The notes under the pieces were generated by a model that searched no databases, was not told where the DNA came from, and saw only the letters and a program-made list of their open reading frames with translations. Below, one piece after another: positions 10,765-22,205 of a stretch of DNA of 64,000 nt; within the stretch, counting starts at the first letter, position 1, and each line of letters opens with the position of its first letter. The stretch covers positions 31,120,001 to 31,184,000 of the forward strand of contig CM063106.1 in assembly GCA_031841125.1 (NCBI GenBank). The letters are read 5' to 3'. The DNA comes from Acanthococcus lagerstroemiae. Lineage: Eukaryota > Arthropoda > Insecta > Hemiptera > Eriococcidae. A program made the position numbers and the translations under genes.

Positions 10765-11917
10765 TACTTACCCGTATGTACAAGTGAAAAGGGCTTGGTG
10801 GCTTAGTCTCCCAAATTCTTTCAGAAGCCTCCTCCCAAAGAAAAAAAAAAACTGTATGAGTAAAAAAACTTGTAGCATGATTTTGATGATTGTCAGTCTC
10901 AGGAGTTCCCCTACACCAAGTCGACGGCTTGCTCTTATATACTTATCTAATCGATAAATTGATTTTTAGTTCAGAAATCTCGTCATCATCACAGATTTAA
11001 ATAAACCATCAATTTAAGGCTTATACTATTAATAACACCGTAAATGTATAAACTTTATTTTTCTTGGTCAAAGCGGAATCTGAAAATTTTGACAATCAAC
11101 TTCATTACTAAAGTATTGAGTTTTCAAGCTCTAAAGCAGCGATTATTATTTTCGAGAATAATCTAACTCTGGCTCTAGACAACCGGAAACAGTTTCCAAT
11201 AAAGATACTACGAAGAATAATTAATTATTCAGACATTACTCGAGAAAAGTTTCTCGCAGTTTCATTATCAAAATCCCAAGGCTTACTTCGTGTACAGAAC
11301 TGCATCCGCCACATTATGTGAAAAAATAGTGATCGGAATAATAAAGACCTATTATTCGAGACTTCGCTTCTTATTTTAACGTCGCCATTTTGCAAATTAA
11401 TAAGCTAAATAGCAAAGGTGCCAAAACACAATAAAGTCCATTTAGAAGTTGTAAAAGTGTTTGTAAAATCTTAGAAAACTTTTACCGCTTCCTATCGTGA
11501 AAATACTTTTGAAGTCATAATGCCAAAGTTATCTGAACATTTACTGGAAGTGTCTTTTGAATTATTACTATACTAAAATTGGAAATTTTATTATAATTGA
11601 AATTACGTCATTTTTAATTATGCGTCCATTGGCGGGTGATGTAAAATATAAATTAGTTTTAGCTTTTAGCTACATGCTTTCTGCAGTAGACGTACATAAA
11701 AAACGATTGTCTTTGTTTTCCTGATCACCACGTGACTTGGTAACGTGGGTGTAAGAATTTCGAGAATAAAAGAAAATTTGACAGAAAGAATATACCTGTA
11801 CTTTCTCGATTATTTTATAAATACCTAAACAGATTAGCGCAATCAAACAGGAGCTATATAATGAAAAGATAATTAAAATGATATTCTGTAAATATGAATA
11901 ATTCTATTAAACCGTAC
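10765..11917. other. Intronic DNA, nothing recognised
   Basis: AT-rich sequence between the piggyBac-like element and the TM6 exon. No repeat structure or plausible frame seen. Confidence 0.4.
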
Positions 11918-12062
11918 CGTAATATATTTAATAAATGAACGGGGAAATAACACAAAGCGAACATGATAACCACAGCCACAAGCATTTTCGCCGCCTTTCT
12001 TCTAGACTTCAGCTGGCTTTCAGTGGGATTTCCTATTGGTATTCTCCTATTGTTATGCAGAG
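11918..12062 (-). CDS. Neuropeptide GPCR exon: end of ICL3 and TM6
   Basis: This 145-bp exon encodes LHNNRRIPIGNPTES, then SRRKAAKMLVAVVIMF and ALCYFPVHLLNILR. RRKAAKML before TM6 and the C-[YF]-x-P-x-H core of TM6 are hallmarks of peptide GPCRs of the orexin/allatotropin/FMRFamide group. It is found by direct translation of the minus strand, since no start codon precedes it. The acceptor is tttttgtag. The donor is gtacgg, the least canonical of the set, and it splits an Arg codon as CG|G that the exon at 7348 completes. It lies 22.8 kb from the TM5 exon and 4.6 kb from the TM7 exon. Confidence 0.87.
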
Positions 12063-12479
12063 CTACAAAAACAGAATTGCATGAATTTAAAATTAAGTTG
12101 AATTTGATATTTACATACTAGGTAGATGTACGAATAACTTTCATGCGGGTATCCAGCTGCTTTAAAGATAAAATTAAAAAAAAATATATATATATTAATT
12201 TTCCAAATTATGCTTTTTAAAGGTATAACTGATTTGAAAAAGGTAAAACAATTTTCGAGCGTCTCTTCTTGAAACATCGTCAATGTTGACTAATAAATAA
12301 TATACTGAATACTTGCAGATATTATCTCGCTCAATAATGCATACAAGGTGTCACAGATTGGCCCCTCTTTTTTTCGAACGCGAAGTAAAGTCTTCACGCT
12401 ACCTACATGGATCTTCAAGTGACCTAGGTCTAGTCTTTTTCCAAGTCAAAAATTTTCTCTCCCCGAAAATGAGAACTGA

Positions 12480-13030
12480 AACGTACCACCAACTTTGGAA
12501 TCATAAATGGAAGAGTACCGAATAAAGTATCAAATTAGCGAGGTTCATTTGGTCGCTGATTTCGAATATCGCATCAGATTTTTGATCCGGCTCCGATTTG
12601 GCGACCCAAAAAATCCACGTTTCTGATCCAAAATAGGCAAAATTAAATCGGCTTTCAATTTCAACAGAGTACAAGTAGGATCGTTTTGGATCTCTGTTCT
12701 CGAATATTGCATCAAATTTTTGATCTTACTTTAATTTTTCAGTTCAAACATTCAAATTTTGCACCCAAATGGGCCAAATTAAATTAGCTCGAAAATTCGA
12801 AGAAGAAGTATCAAAATAGAAGTTTTTTGAATCGCTGATTCAGAATATCGCATTTGTTTTTCGAGTCGGCTTCAATTTAGGCCCATAAATCCAATTCCGA
12901 ACTCAAAATGGGCCGAATCTGAGTTGTCTTAAGAAATTGGAGAAATCATCGATTTATTTCAAGGGGGCCCCACTGAATTTGAATATTGCATCGGATTATT
13001 GATATGACCCCAATATGGACCACAAATTCA
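12480..13030. repeat. Degenerate ~135-bp tandem repeat
   Basis: The phrase TCGAATATCGCATCAGATTT and its variants recur near 12560, 12707, 12838 and 12976, each followed by TTGATCCGGCTCC-like text. The same family reappears in direct orientation at 17530-18290. The lead-in (cgtaccaccaactttggaatc) matches a stretch at 48135, so the family is dispersed. Confidence 0.7.
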
Positions 13031-13059
13031 ACATTTCCCTTCCCTATTGACCAAATCTA

Positions 13060-13740
13060 CTGAAATTTCGCTTACTCAGTTGCGGAAATTTCAAATTTCC
13101 GCAAAAAATTCGAGGCAGATGCCAAATTCGGGAGCAGAACGTAGCGATTTTTCTGATTTTTCCGCTGCAGTATCTGCAGCGTCTCCAGAATTCCTGTCCA
13201 TTACGTTGCGTTACGCTGCGATTATCTAACCCGCGGCGGGCGCGGATTTTACTATTACGCTGCATTCAGCAGCTTAAAATAAAGCCGCAACTGATGCGTA
13301 ATTTAAATATTGAGGCGTTCAGCTGCGAATAATGAACGTGCCTCAGTAGCGGACATTGTGGAATTTCTGTTCTGCCGCGACTTTATCTGTTCCGCATCAA
13401 TAGTAGCGGACGCAGAATAAAATGTTCTGCGGCGACTTTATTTGTTCCGCATTAGAAGTGACTGACGCAGAATAAAAGTTGAGGCGTTCTACCGCGACTA
13501 TTCCACATTCCGCGGCAGTAACGATTAGTGCGAAATATGAAAGTCGACACGTTCTACTGTGATCCTAATAACTGCTGCTGATCCAGAATTTTTTGGCCAG
13601 TAGCGTTTAGAAGCTGCAAATACAAAGCAGTGGCTGATGCGGACTTCAATATTGGAAGTGCTCCATTGTGACTGTGTATTCAATCTGCTGCACAGAATTT
13701 TTCTTAATATAGGCTAAAGGTACCGCAAAATTCAATAATA
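13060..13740. repeat. GC-richer tandem repeat with TTCCGC/CGCGACT motifs
   Basis: Short units such as CCGCGACTTTATTTGTTCCGC (split over variants), gaggcgttc and gcagaataaa recur at about 60-70 bp intervals from 13310 to 13560. The block is distinctly richer in CG than its neighbours. A related block with TGCGGAA units lies at 16900-17330. Confidence 0.6.
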
Positions 13741-15960
13741 AACAATAAAGGATCTGTAGTAATAATCCTCCCTTTAAACCTCCCTAAACCTCCCTTCCAT
13801 CCTCATTGTCACCAAGAAAACATATCTGTAGAACAAATTTTTTTCTTGTGTTTCAAAAAATTCAAATCGTTTTGAATATTTATTGACGCTCGGATCATTT
13901 TTATGGTCTCTGATCATTATAATGACGTTGTTCTGTGTACACGTTCTTTATTATTGACGCAGCGCTCGAAATGATTGACAATGTATAATTCGCGTAAGTT
14001 GCCTCCAGGAAAAACGGTACATCCCTGCATTTTCGGAGCCTTTCCAATAATACGACGAATATCCCGATGAACAGTTTCATTGTGGTTGCCTTGAAGTTGC
14101 GAAAGAGGAGATATTATATTAAACTACCCAAAACCACAAAAATAACGGAAAATCGATTTTTTGACAGACCACGTTTCACCAGTTTCACCTTTCATGTACG
14201 AATGTAAATGTAGCGCAGTGCGCGATGATTTGGTTTCCCTATGTAGTCCCCGTATGAATAATGCAGTTATAGGGGGGAGAATTCCGCAGCCCGATAAGTT
14301 GATGACAGACAGAAAAAATAGTAGGTAACAGTATAGCAAAAATTTTCCTAGCATTTCATGTAATTTTCCATCTGTGTCCTCTTCCCCCTAGTCCGTCCCT
14401 AAAAGTAGACATATTTGTCCAAGGCACCCTGTTGTCAAGAGCGGACATTAAAAATTTGAAAACCTGAGTATAAATACCTATTTTCACTAACTCGAGCACC
14501 CGTAACCCATTCGATAATTTGAATGCGTATAAATTGGAACGAAATAACTGTCAAACGACCGTTCGCAATTCATTTTATTTTACTTATGGCAGTGAGGTGT
14601 CGTCAAATTATCAAATATTTGATAACTGAACGGAAAAAGTCATCCAAGACCGATACAATAAGACATTATGAAAATGAAAATGTTGACAAAAATTAACGTC
14701 GGAATTGAAAGTGTATGTCAAACCTGGTGTGACCAGATCGAACAGAAATTTTTTTGAACTTAGAGAAAGGCCCTTAACATGGGAACGTTATATCCCTTTC
14801 TTTCTTTACTATTTTCCAATACTGCAGGCTGCGTAGCTGCCGGTCACTTAGCGTCGCCGAAGGCTAGTCGTCGTGTGCTCGTGTGATGTGTCGGCCGCTG
14901 TCCGGCTGTCCATTATTCGAAATAACGATAAACGAAAGTTTCGTGCAATTTCCGAATTCCGATCTTGTTCTATCAAATGTGATGCAAACTTATGAAATTA
15001 AAGCGTTAAAATTGTTGCAATTACTGTCGTTCATGGGAAGATTTTTTCACAAGGTCGTTTCCTAATATCGGTTATTCGCTAATGAAGAGAGGAACAAGTG
15101 ATCAATTTATTTGATGAACTTGGTAAGTATTTACATTACCGGTAGCTGGTAGTACTATCTGACATCGGTTTCATATTGCACTGACATTTGTGTATTTGCA
15201 TGAACACAGATTTATGACGAATGTAATCGCAGTTCCAACGTGCCCATTGTCCACTATTCAGCGATCCAAGTCGTCAGTTCACTCGTAAGTACAGTATTTA
15301 TGTTTCAATATGCACGTTCAAAGGCTCGAGCATGGTGCAGGAACTTTCTCCTTGACAACTATTTTGGCAAAATTGCACTCGTATGACGAGCGTGCACTAA
15401 CGAATGTCACGCAACAAATTTCCTTAACGTATCCGCATTTAATCAATGTACAGTACCGTTGAATACGTTCATTCTGAACGTATGATCGTATTCAATGGTA
15501 TTCAGAAATGAGATGTCGCTACTGCAAGATGCAGCATACCGTTTTGTCAAATTCAAATTAGATTCTCATTTCGGCATCGGTTTTGATTAACAAAAAAACT
15601 GAAGCCAGTCTCAAGTTCTGAAATTGAAATAAATCCGAAAATATCAGAACTCTAACCTCGCGAATCAAGTAATGTGAAACTGATACAAATGAAGTCGGTG
15701 GCTGAATGAAGGAACCTCTAGTATTTATCATTGGTAGCGCGAATAGTTTGTTGTTGATAGGATTTCGTTGAACTCATTGCGGTTTCTGAAGTCAGTGGGT
15801 GGGTGTTTTTCCCTTCATGTGAAATTTCCCGTACAGTAACGTTAGAAAGGGTGAATTCCAAATTCGACATTGTGAAAATCAATCTGATCTTAAAGTTCCT
15901 GGTTCAGAGTATTTCTTTGGCTGCGTGTACATTTTCATAGAGGGAATCGATATGGTGATT
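13741..15960. other. No gene confirmed
   Basis: A short GC-rich stretch at 14825-14935 breaks the AT-rich background and is followed at 15121 by GGTAAGTATT, a good splice donor on the plus strand. This could mark a non-coding first exon of another gene, but no coding evidence supports it. The rest shows nothing recognisable. Confidence 0.3.
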
Positions 15961-15964
15961 ATTA

Positions 15965-16569
15965 GGTCTGTTCAGGCAGCGTACAGAAATTAATCTTGAT
16001 GATTTTTTCTGTAAGTTCTGTACAAACGTCTCTGTTCGTTTCTGTAAGTTTCTGTAGTGCTGTTGTGTAATTGTTTTAGCGTATGCTCAAACACTTTTTT
16101 TGCACTTTCTGTTGAAATTTCCGATCAACGTTCATTTTCATGGATAAATCTCCACATAAAATAAAATTGAACAATTGCAAATCACCTTCAACGTTCTCTC
16201 TTGAAATTATTTAATTGTTATCAAATTTTTTATAAGGATTTCATTGATAAATCTCCACATAAAATAAAATTGAACAATTGCAAATCACCTTCAACGTTCT
16301 CTTATGAAATTATTTAATTGTTAGCAAATTTTTTATAAGGAATAACCAAAAGTTTTTTCCGTTCCAACTGTTCACAAAAAAGTTACAGAAACTTACAGTA
16401 CCTCCAGAGGTACTGTAAGTTCTGCAAGTACAGAAACTTACAGAAACTCCAGAAAGTCGGTGCTCGAACATTCTCTCTGCAGTTACAGAAAGTGCAGAAA
16501 AGTTGCCCAAACGCACTTTCTGTACATTTTGTCAACTTTGGTAGTTTCTGTATGCTGCCCAAACAGACC
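15965..16569. mobile_element. TA-flanked MITE (Tc1/mariner-type)
   Basis: Terminal inverted repeats GGTCTGTTCAGGCAGCGTAC and GGTCTGTTTGGGCAGCATAC (right end, complement) continue for about 27 bp and are flanked by TA on both sides. The interior holds a 103-bp tandem duplication (16143-16245 and 16246-16348) and a hairpin around ACCTCCAGAGGT near 16402. There is no transposase. Confidence 0.8.
16143..16348. repeat. 103-bp tandem duplication
   Basis: Two adjacent copies starting GATAAATCTCCACATAAAAT differ at only a few positions. They lie inside the TA-flanked MITE. Confidence 0.85.
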
Positions 16570-16859
16570 TATTTTGTTTCAACAGACACTAATATTTTTT
16601 CCTGACGTCTTGGCCGTATTATATGGGGTTAGCAGGGCGTCCATTTAGTCACTTTTTTCTACAAAGGTCACTTCTTGCCACTCATTCTGTATACATTTCA
16701 CTTTTCAATAATCTGCTCTCATGCTGAAAATTAAATTTTCAGATTCCAGAAATGCAGCCACCCAGCACGCGAATGCGACGCGAAATGTATCTGAAAAACT
16801 TGCATAAATTGTTCGTTTATTTTCAAATAAAAATTGTTTTCTTTCATACTAGCATCAGA

Positions 16860-17330
16860 AATTAATGAAAGTCGCTGTAGTATGCATTGAAGAATATTCT
16901 GCTTTGTACAGCAGTGAAATAATAGTCGCTCCAGAACGCTGCTGAATAAAATTTTCTGCGCAGTTCTGCTTCCAATATAGTCCGCTCCGAGACGCTCCAG
17001 AGAAATAATTATGTGGCAGAATATAATTGATGAAACGTAGTGGAACGCTGCGGAAAATAGATTTTGTTCGAAGCAGAACTATGCGGAAATAGATTTTGTT
17101 CGAGGCGGAACAATGCGGAAATATGATTTTTTCCGCGTCAGTAGAGGAATAGAATTCCGCAGCTGAACGTTGCGTGGTAGGAATACCGTACAGGATTGCG
17201 GAAACGGATTCAGTTTCTTCGCGACTGAAGTTGCGGAAATTATTTTCCGTTTCAGTAGCGAGAAAAAAGTGTCTCATTTTGCAGAATTTTTGAGACGCTG
17301 CGGAATTTTGCGGAATTTAAATGTGAAAAT
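16860..17330. repeat. Tandem repeat with TGCGGAA/AGATTTTGTTCG units
   Basis: Units with gctgcggaaaatagattttg and gcggaacaatgcggaaatat recur between 17040 and 17160. Composition and motifs match the block at 13060-13740, probably the same family. Confidence 0.55.
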
Positions 17331-17499
17331 GGTCAATAGGGTTGTCATAGCGAGATTATTGACTTGTATTGAAAAATCGGATAACATATCGAAATTTGAT
17401 TTTTTAGGTTGCTGATGTCAGATATCTCATCGTACTTTTGATTCGGCCCAGAAAGTTATTATCTTGGAATTAAGAAGTCAAAATTGAATTGACTGACAT

Positions 17500-18339
17500 A
17501 CTTGAATAAATTATCATTTATTTGGTTCTTTGAGGGTTCGCGGTTTTCGAATATTGCATCAGAATTTTGATCTGGCTCTAATTTGGGCCCAGAAATTCCC
17601 AATTCTAAATTGAAAAAAGGGTCAAAACTTGAAGGATAAAATTAAACTGGCTTGAGAAATCGAACAAACTGTGAAGATACATTTTTTTTTTTTGGTCTCT
17701 TGTTTCGAATATTGTATTAGATTACTGATCCGCCTCCGAATTGGCCAGAATTTGGCTTTCAAAAATCGAGCCAGGTATCGGAATGAAATATCCTTTGGGT
17801 TGCTTATGTGAAAAAAATTCCTCTTTTCAAATGGCTTGAATAAGTTTAGTTTAAAAAATTGAGCAAAGTATGTATCTGAATTGTTCTTGTATCGTTTATT
17901 TCGAATAATTTAATCAGTTTTATCCACCAGTGTAGGAAGACCTCAGTTTTGGGGGAGGCAGCAGTTAGTGGTCGCTGTAGCACATATCTCATCAATTTAT
18001 TGCTGTAATGCGCTAAAATACATTCTAAAATGTTTTTTGACAGCGTTGGGGGGGGGGTCTACCCAGAACTCTCCTCCTTCCTACATCGGTGATTTCATCC
18101 AGCACTGATTCAAGTCCCAGTTTTGATATTTTACCCTGGAAAAGTGCAGAATTGACTCCAGCCTTAAAAAAGTGAACGAAGTACAGAAAAAGTTTTATTC
18201 TCGGTAGTGAGGGATTTTAGTTCCTAATAGCACATTAGATTTTCCATCCGGCTCCGATTGGAGCTCCCAATTCAACATTTAAACTTCAATTAATGGCCAA
18301 AATTGAGTTGTTTTGGAAAAGTGTCGATGTACTGTTTTT
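17500..18339. repeat. Second block of the CGAATATTGCATCAGA tandem repeat
   Basis: Landmarks recur near 17547, 17706 and 18230, with gctccgat and caattcaacattt phrases in step with the block at 12.5-13.0 kb. The array is cut at 18339 by the RTE-like insertion and resumes at 19005. Confidence 0.65.
18291..18339. repeat. 49-bp target-site duplication, left copy
   Basis: Identical to 19005-19053. It starts TAATGGCCAAAATTGAG and ends ACTGTTTTT. Confidence 0.9.
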
Positions 18340-19004
18340 CTTTCCATAGTGCTAGAGAAAAAGAAATATCAAATCGAATTCAAAGTGGATGGAGGAAATT
18401 TTGGCAAACGCGGCAGATTTTCAAAGGCCGTTTGCCAATAACGACTAAAGCGGCGGTCTGGCGCAGCTGTGTACAGCCAGTATTAACTTACGGGGCTCAA
18501 ACTTGGGCATTAACAAAAACAAATTATACGCGCTTTCAGGTTACTCAAAGAGCAATGGAAAGGAGCATGCTCGGAGTGAGGCTAAGAGATAAAGTGGAAA
18601 CCAAAGAGATCAGGGCCAAAACACGCCTAGAAGATCTTGGTCTTGTTATCAAGAAAAATAAATGGAGATACGGGGGCCACATTTCAAGATTGGGGGTAAG
18701 AAGGTGGGAAAAAAGGGTGGAAGGGCGGACCCTGTATGACTACACAAGGAATATAGGTAGACCGCTGACCCGTTGGCGAGATGAATTCTGCAAGGAGCTG
18801 GGTCCCATGTGGAGAAGACATACCCTGGACAGAAGGAGCTGGAAGGATAAAGTGAGGGAACTGGGGGAGGCTCATACCCAATAATGGGTGGGTAGAGAAG
18901 GCTGAGGGCAGGGAGGGGCCCGCTTCCTCGTCTTACCCTTGGCACAGTAAGTGCAAATAGAAGTGTGAAATAGAACGGAATACCCAACAAGAGCTGTAAA
19001 TAAA
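18340..19004 (+). mobile_element. 5'-truncated RTE-like non-LTR retrotransposon
   Basis: The 665-bp insert sits between identical 49-bp direct repeats and ends in GCTGTAAATAAA, a short-unit tail typical of target-primed insertions without poly-A. It carries the last part of an ORF2 protein followed by a short 3' UTR. The whole endonuclease and the catalytic part of reverse transcriptase are missing, which is the usual outcome of incomplete reverse transcription. Confidence 0.85.
18363..18884 (+). pseudogene. ORF2 C-terminal fragment, RTE-like
   Basis: The open frame encodes the region after the RT catalytic core: KAAVWRSCVQPVLTYGAQTW and ALTKTNYTRFQVTQRAMER, then KKNKWRYGGHISR, VRRWEKRVEGRTL and GRPLTRWRDEF, ending ...GEAHTQ. 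The order YG-x2-TW, W-x-GH-[IV]-x-R and GRP-x3-RW-x-D is what RTE-type and related non-LTR retrotransposons show at their C-terminus. The frame is intact to its stop but has no start of its own, because the copy is 5'-truncated; it should be inactive. Related pieces lie at 34409-34677 (+) and 63687-64000 (-). Confidence 0.85.
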
Positions 19005-19053
19005 TAATGGCCAAAATTGAGTTGTTTTGGAAAAGTGTCGATGTACTGTTTTT
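19005..19053. repeat. 49-bp target-site duplication, right copy
   Basis: Base-for-base the same as 18291-18339. It directly follows the element's TAAA tail. Confidence 0.9.
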
Positions 19054-19258
19054 GATTGCTACTGTTGAAGTAACATCGAGTGTTCTTGGTCGCCAATTCT
19101 GAGGAAAATTGTGCTAAATCCGATAATACGAGTTTCTGAAAAATTTGTAGTTGAAAATGTTGCAATACATTATTGATTAAGAATTTATGTCATCTTTCAG
19201 AAATTTTATCAATAGTTGCGATAACAACGCTGGAAAATGGATGTGTCTGAAGTATCTA

Positions 19259-19543
19259 TATTGGTAGCTTTCCCTCTTTCCCTTTTCGCCCTTTTCCTTT
19301 TCCCTTTTTCCTTTTTTTCCTTTTCCCCTTTTCCCTTCAACTTTTTAACTTTTAGACTGCTCTGCTTTTTTTAGTTTTTCTAATTTGCTCTAAACCCGAA
19401 CCCTGAAAGCCGCCCTTTCAAACTTCGGGGAGGCCGTCTTCTTAGGGAAAAACCGGCCTAGATCGAAATCTGGCCTGGGACTCGAACCCGGGTCTTCCGG
19501 ATTCCGAGGCCGGCGCTCTATTCACTCGGCCAACTACTCCCCA
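19259..19543 (-). mobile_element. tRNA-derived SINE
   Basis: On the minus strand the 5' part has a pol III A box, TTGGCCGAGTGAATAGAG (19533-19516), an anticodon-like stem, and a B box, GGGTTCGAGTCCC (19489-19477). The spacing is that of a tRNA gene, but the acceptor arms do not pair, so it is not a functional tRNA. A unique body follows, with a purine-rich tail of GGGAAAA-like units down to about 19260. A fresh search for the parental tRNA would settle its origin; a serine- or leucine-like tRNA is possible. Confidence 0.75.
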
Positions 19544-20829
19544 GTGTTTTTACAGTTAAAACGGGGTTACTCTTTCATTTTACAACCCGAAATCATTATT
19601 ACGCAGTGTGAAACATGAAAATGGCAGGTTTCTCTGGAAGAGGGGCGGGGTTCGTTTGGGGCTCACCAAGGACACCAATGTATGAATTTTTTCTCATAAG
19701 GGGAGAGAGGGGTAGTGGGAATTCATTTGAAAAGAACTTGTTTTTTAGGAGTTTTTAGTCAGTTCATTGAAGAATGCACGCGTTGATTCCGGCAAACATT
19801 TCACCTAGGTGCTAATAGAGTGCAACATGGAGAATTCGAAAATCAGCATCTCCGCAAAAAGGGGCTCTACTCGATAGAGGCCCTTCTGACAGATAACTGA
19901 AATGCGCGCGAGCCGTTCCTCTCGCTCATTACTCCGCACACGCGCTGCACACCATTTTTTCTCTTTAACCCGAAAACGTGTTCTTGGACCTTAGAATACT
20001 TTGCATTTTCACGGTTCATATTACGAAGGAGAAACCATGTCTAACCTTCTGTCAAGATGGCACTGAATCATCCAATGAGCCAATGTGACCATGCTCTACA
20101 TAAGTTTGGCAGTTAATCGCTTACATATAAGATACTAGGCAGTTTCTTTGTTGTATCTGCTCATCTCCTAGAAAATTATGTAGGTGGCTCCCTAAAATTC
20201 ATCCGGCGATACATCGGCTCGCTGAATATAATGAACATAATGCTGGAGAATGTGCTGCTTGAAAAGTGATAAGAAATTTCGTCTTCCGTTCTCTGGAGGC
20301 CATGTAGTCTTACACTGTATTTCACAGTATGTGACGTTTAACAAAAGAAGGTCTCAGCTCGGTTGTTTATTTTCCGCCACCCGCCTTCTGCCGACGCATA
20401 CCCGCGCTCTAAACAAACGCTTTTTCCAGAGAATTCAGTTTTCGATTTTCAACCAATTCCGGGCGTTCGAAAGTAATAAATCAGGCTAATGAAATGTTTA
20501 GTCGAGAAAAAATGCGAAATTTTCATTCCGCATTCACTTTTATTTCTTAAGCAATGATGATGTATGGGTGCAGTGTAGTCCATTTACATTCTCACTGAAA
20601 AAATGCCCTAAAATTCTAATCGTCTGCAGTTCCTCTTGGTTGATTTATAAGGAACTTTTAAACGCCGAAGAGAAAGAAAAGGAACCGAAATGTATTTTTT
20701 CATTACGTATTAGAAACACAATGAATGCTCGTTTTCGTCAATGATTTGGAGAAGTTGAAAATACCCGACGGGCTCTTAACGCAGACGAATTAGCATTTAA
20801 AAGAAAGTTTTTGATGACAAGCTGTAATT
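19544..20829. other. No gene recognised
   Basis: A terminal-repeat-like phrase, CTGACAGATAACTG, lies at about 19890 and matches the hairpin MITE at 3561-3651. Otherwise nothing is recognisable. Confidence 0.4.
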
Positions 20830-21600
20830 GGCTGAAAATTGTTTGTAGTGGTTCTCTAAATTTGACGAGAGGAGATATCATTTCTCCCGAAATAAACGTA
20901 ATGAAAAGTTCGAACTACCTTGTGAGAGGCAAAATTTAGTCCGTTTTGCTGTATCTCCCACAGGGCTTGAGAGAAATTAGCTTTTTTAGGTGAAACTAAC
21001 AGAGAGTTGTCAGAAATAATCTCCTCTTACCAAAATTTCAAACCGCTTCGCTTTAAGCTGCCTCCAGTCTGAAGATTTTCGCGTTTTGCCAGCCCCCCCC
21101 CCCGGAACTTGGAAGTGTTGAAGGCGTCACCACATTAACGTTTTCATTTTCGTCTACACGCCCTAGAATTTTTCGAGTAATGTGGTAATGCCTTCAACAC
21201 GTTGAATATGAATACAATACACATCAATTGACATTTTCGAAATTTCTAATTTCCCGGGGTTAATTGGTAAAACGCAAAAATCTCTATATTGGTGAAAGCT
21301 AGAGGAACACGGTTTGAAATTTTAGCCAGAGAGGAGGTCATTTCTGATCAAATGAACGTGTAAAGATAAGTCAAAAAAGTCAGTACGTTTCTTGCAGGAA
21401 GGAAAATTCTCTCCGTTTCACTGCACCTCTATCAGCTCCTGAAAAAAAAATATTTTTTCGGGTCACCAGACAGACTCGTCGCAAAATGATCTCCTCTCAC
21501 CAAAATTTCAAACCGTTTTGCTCCAGCCGTCTGCAGTCAAAAGTTTTTCACGTTTTTCCAGTTCTTCCCCCCAGGAAATTAGAAACGTGGAAAAGGTATA
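20830..21600. repeat. Two related ~300-bp units with CTCCTCTCACCAAAATTTCA
   Basis: Segments 20860-21120 and 21300-21600 share landmarks in the same order: gaggagatcatttct, aacgta/aacgtg, a cytosine-rich stretch, atctcctctYaccaaaatttcaaaccg and ccagtc. Between them lies an inverted repeat (GTGTTGAAGGCGTCACCACA near 21116 with its complement near 21182). The structure is consistent with an old duplicated element. Confidence 0.55.
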
Positions 21601-21689
21601 TTCTTGTGTCTCTTATTGCATATTGAAACGAAACCGATCTTTGCTCCCCGTGTTAGAAGATAGGACATGTCGATTTTGATCATGCTACC

Positions 21690-21712
21690 TCCTTCATTCA
21701 TTCATTCATTCG
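21690..21712. repeat. (ATTC)n microsatellite, probable retrotransposon tail
   Basis: On the minus strand this reads (GAAT)n and directly follows the 3' UTR of the non-LTR element at 21791-23002. Short tandem tails of this type are usual for I/LOA-group elements. Confidence 0.6.
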
Positions 21713-21790
21713 TGTGTGAGATGGCGCTACATGCACCGAGCGCTCAGACTTTGCAGTCCATTGCACTATTCCTCAAGTTGCTGTTAAGGA

Positions 21791-22144
21791 TCAGCTCAGT
21801 AGCCTCACTTTTATAGCCAAAGTGAGAATTTTACTTAGCTCTATCCCTTTGACTTCACTGGGTGCTGGATATTCTAGCCCCAATGCTTCGCGTCTTGTCC
21901 CGGCTATTGCTGGGCACCGACATATGATATGGATCGAGGTTTCTTCCTCTTCTCCACAGTACCTACAGGAGCCGCTTCTTACCACTCCTATTTTATACCG
22001 CATGTGTTTTGTGGCCCCATGACCGGTTAGTAGTCCGACCATGAGCCTTGCATGTTTCCTGTCAAGCCCTAATGGGAACTTGGCATACTTACGGGGGTGT
22101 CCCCTATCAGTGTTTTGCTGACGTTCATGCCACTGGCCAACCAC
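21791..22144 (-). pseudogene. Non-LTR ORF2 C-terminus with CCHC knuckle
   Basis: The frame contains ARLMVGLLTGHGATKHMRYK and then CRYCGEEEETSIHIICRCPA, i.e. C-x2-C-x8-H-x4-C, the knuckle at the end of I/LOA/R1/Jockey-type ORF2. It ends at a stop at 21791. It lies one frameshift downstream of the RNase H domain and completes the same element. Confidence 0.85.
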
Positions 22145-22205
22145 CAGTGCATTTCCGTCTGCTTACTTATCCAGGCCTTTACTTTGGATTTTATGACGCT
22201 GTATG

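Noticed and set aside
19477..19533. A functional tRNA gene on the minus strand
   Set aside because: A and B boxes are good, but the acceptor arms do not pair and a SINE body with a purine-rich tail follows; annotated as a SINE.
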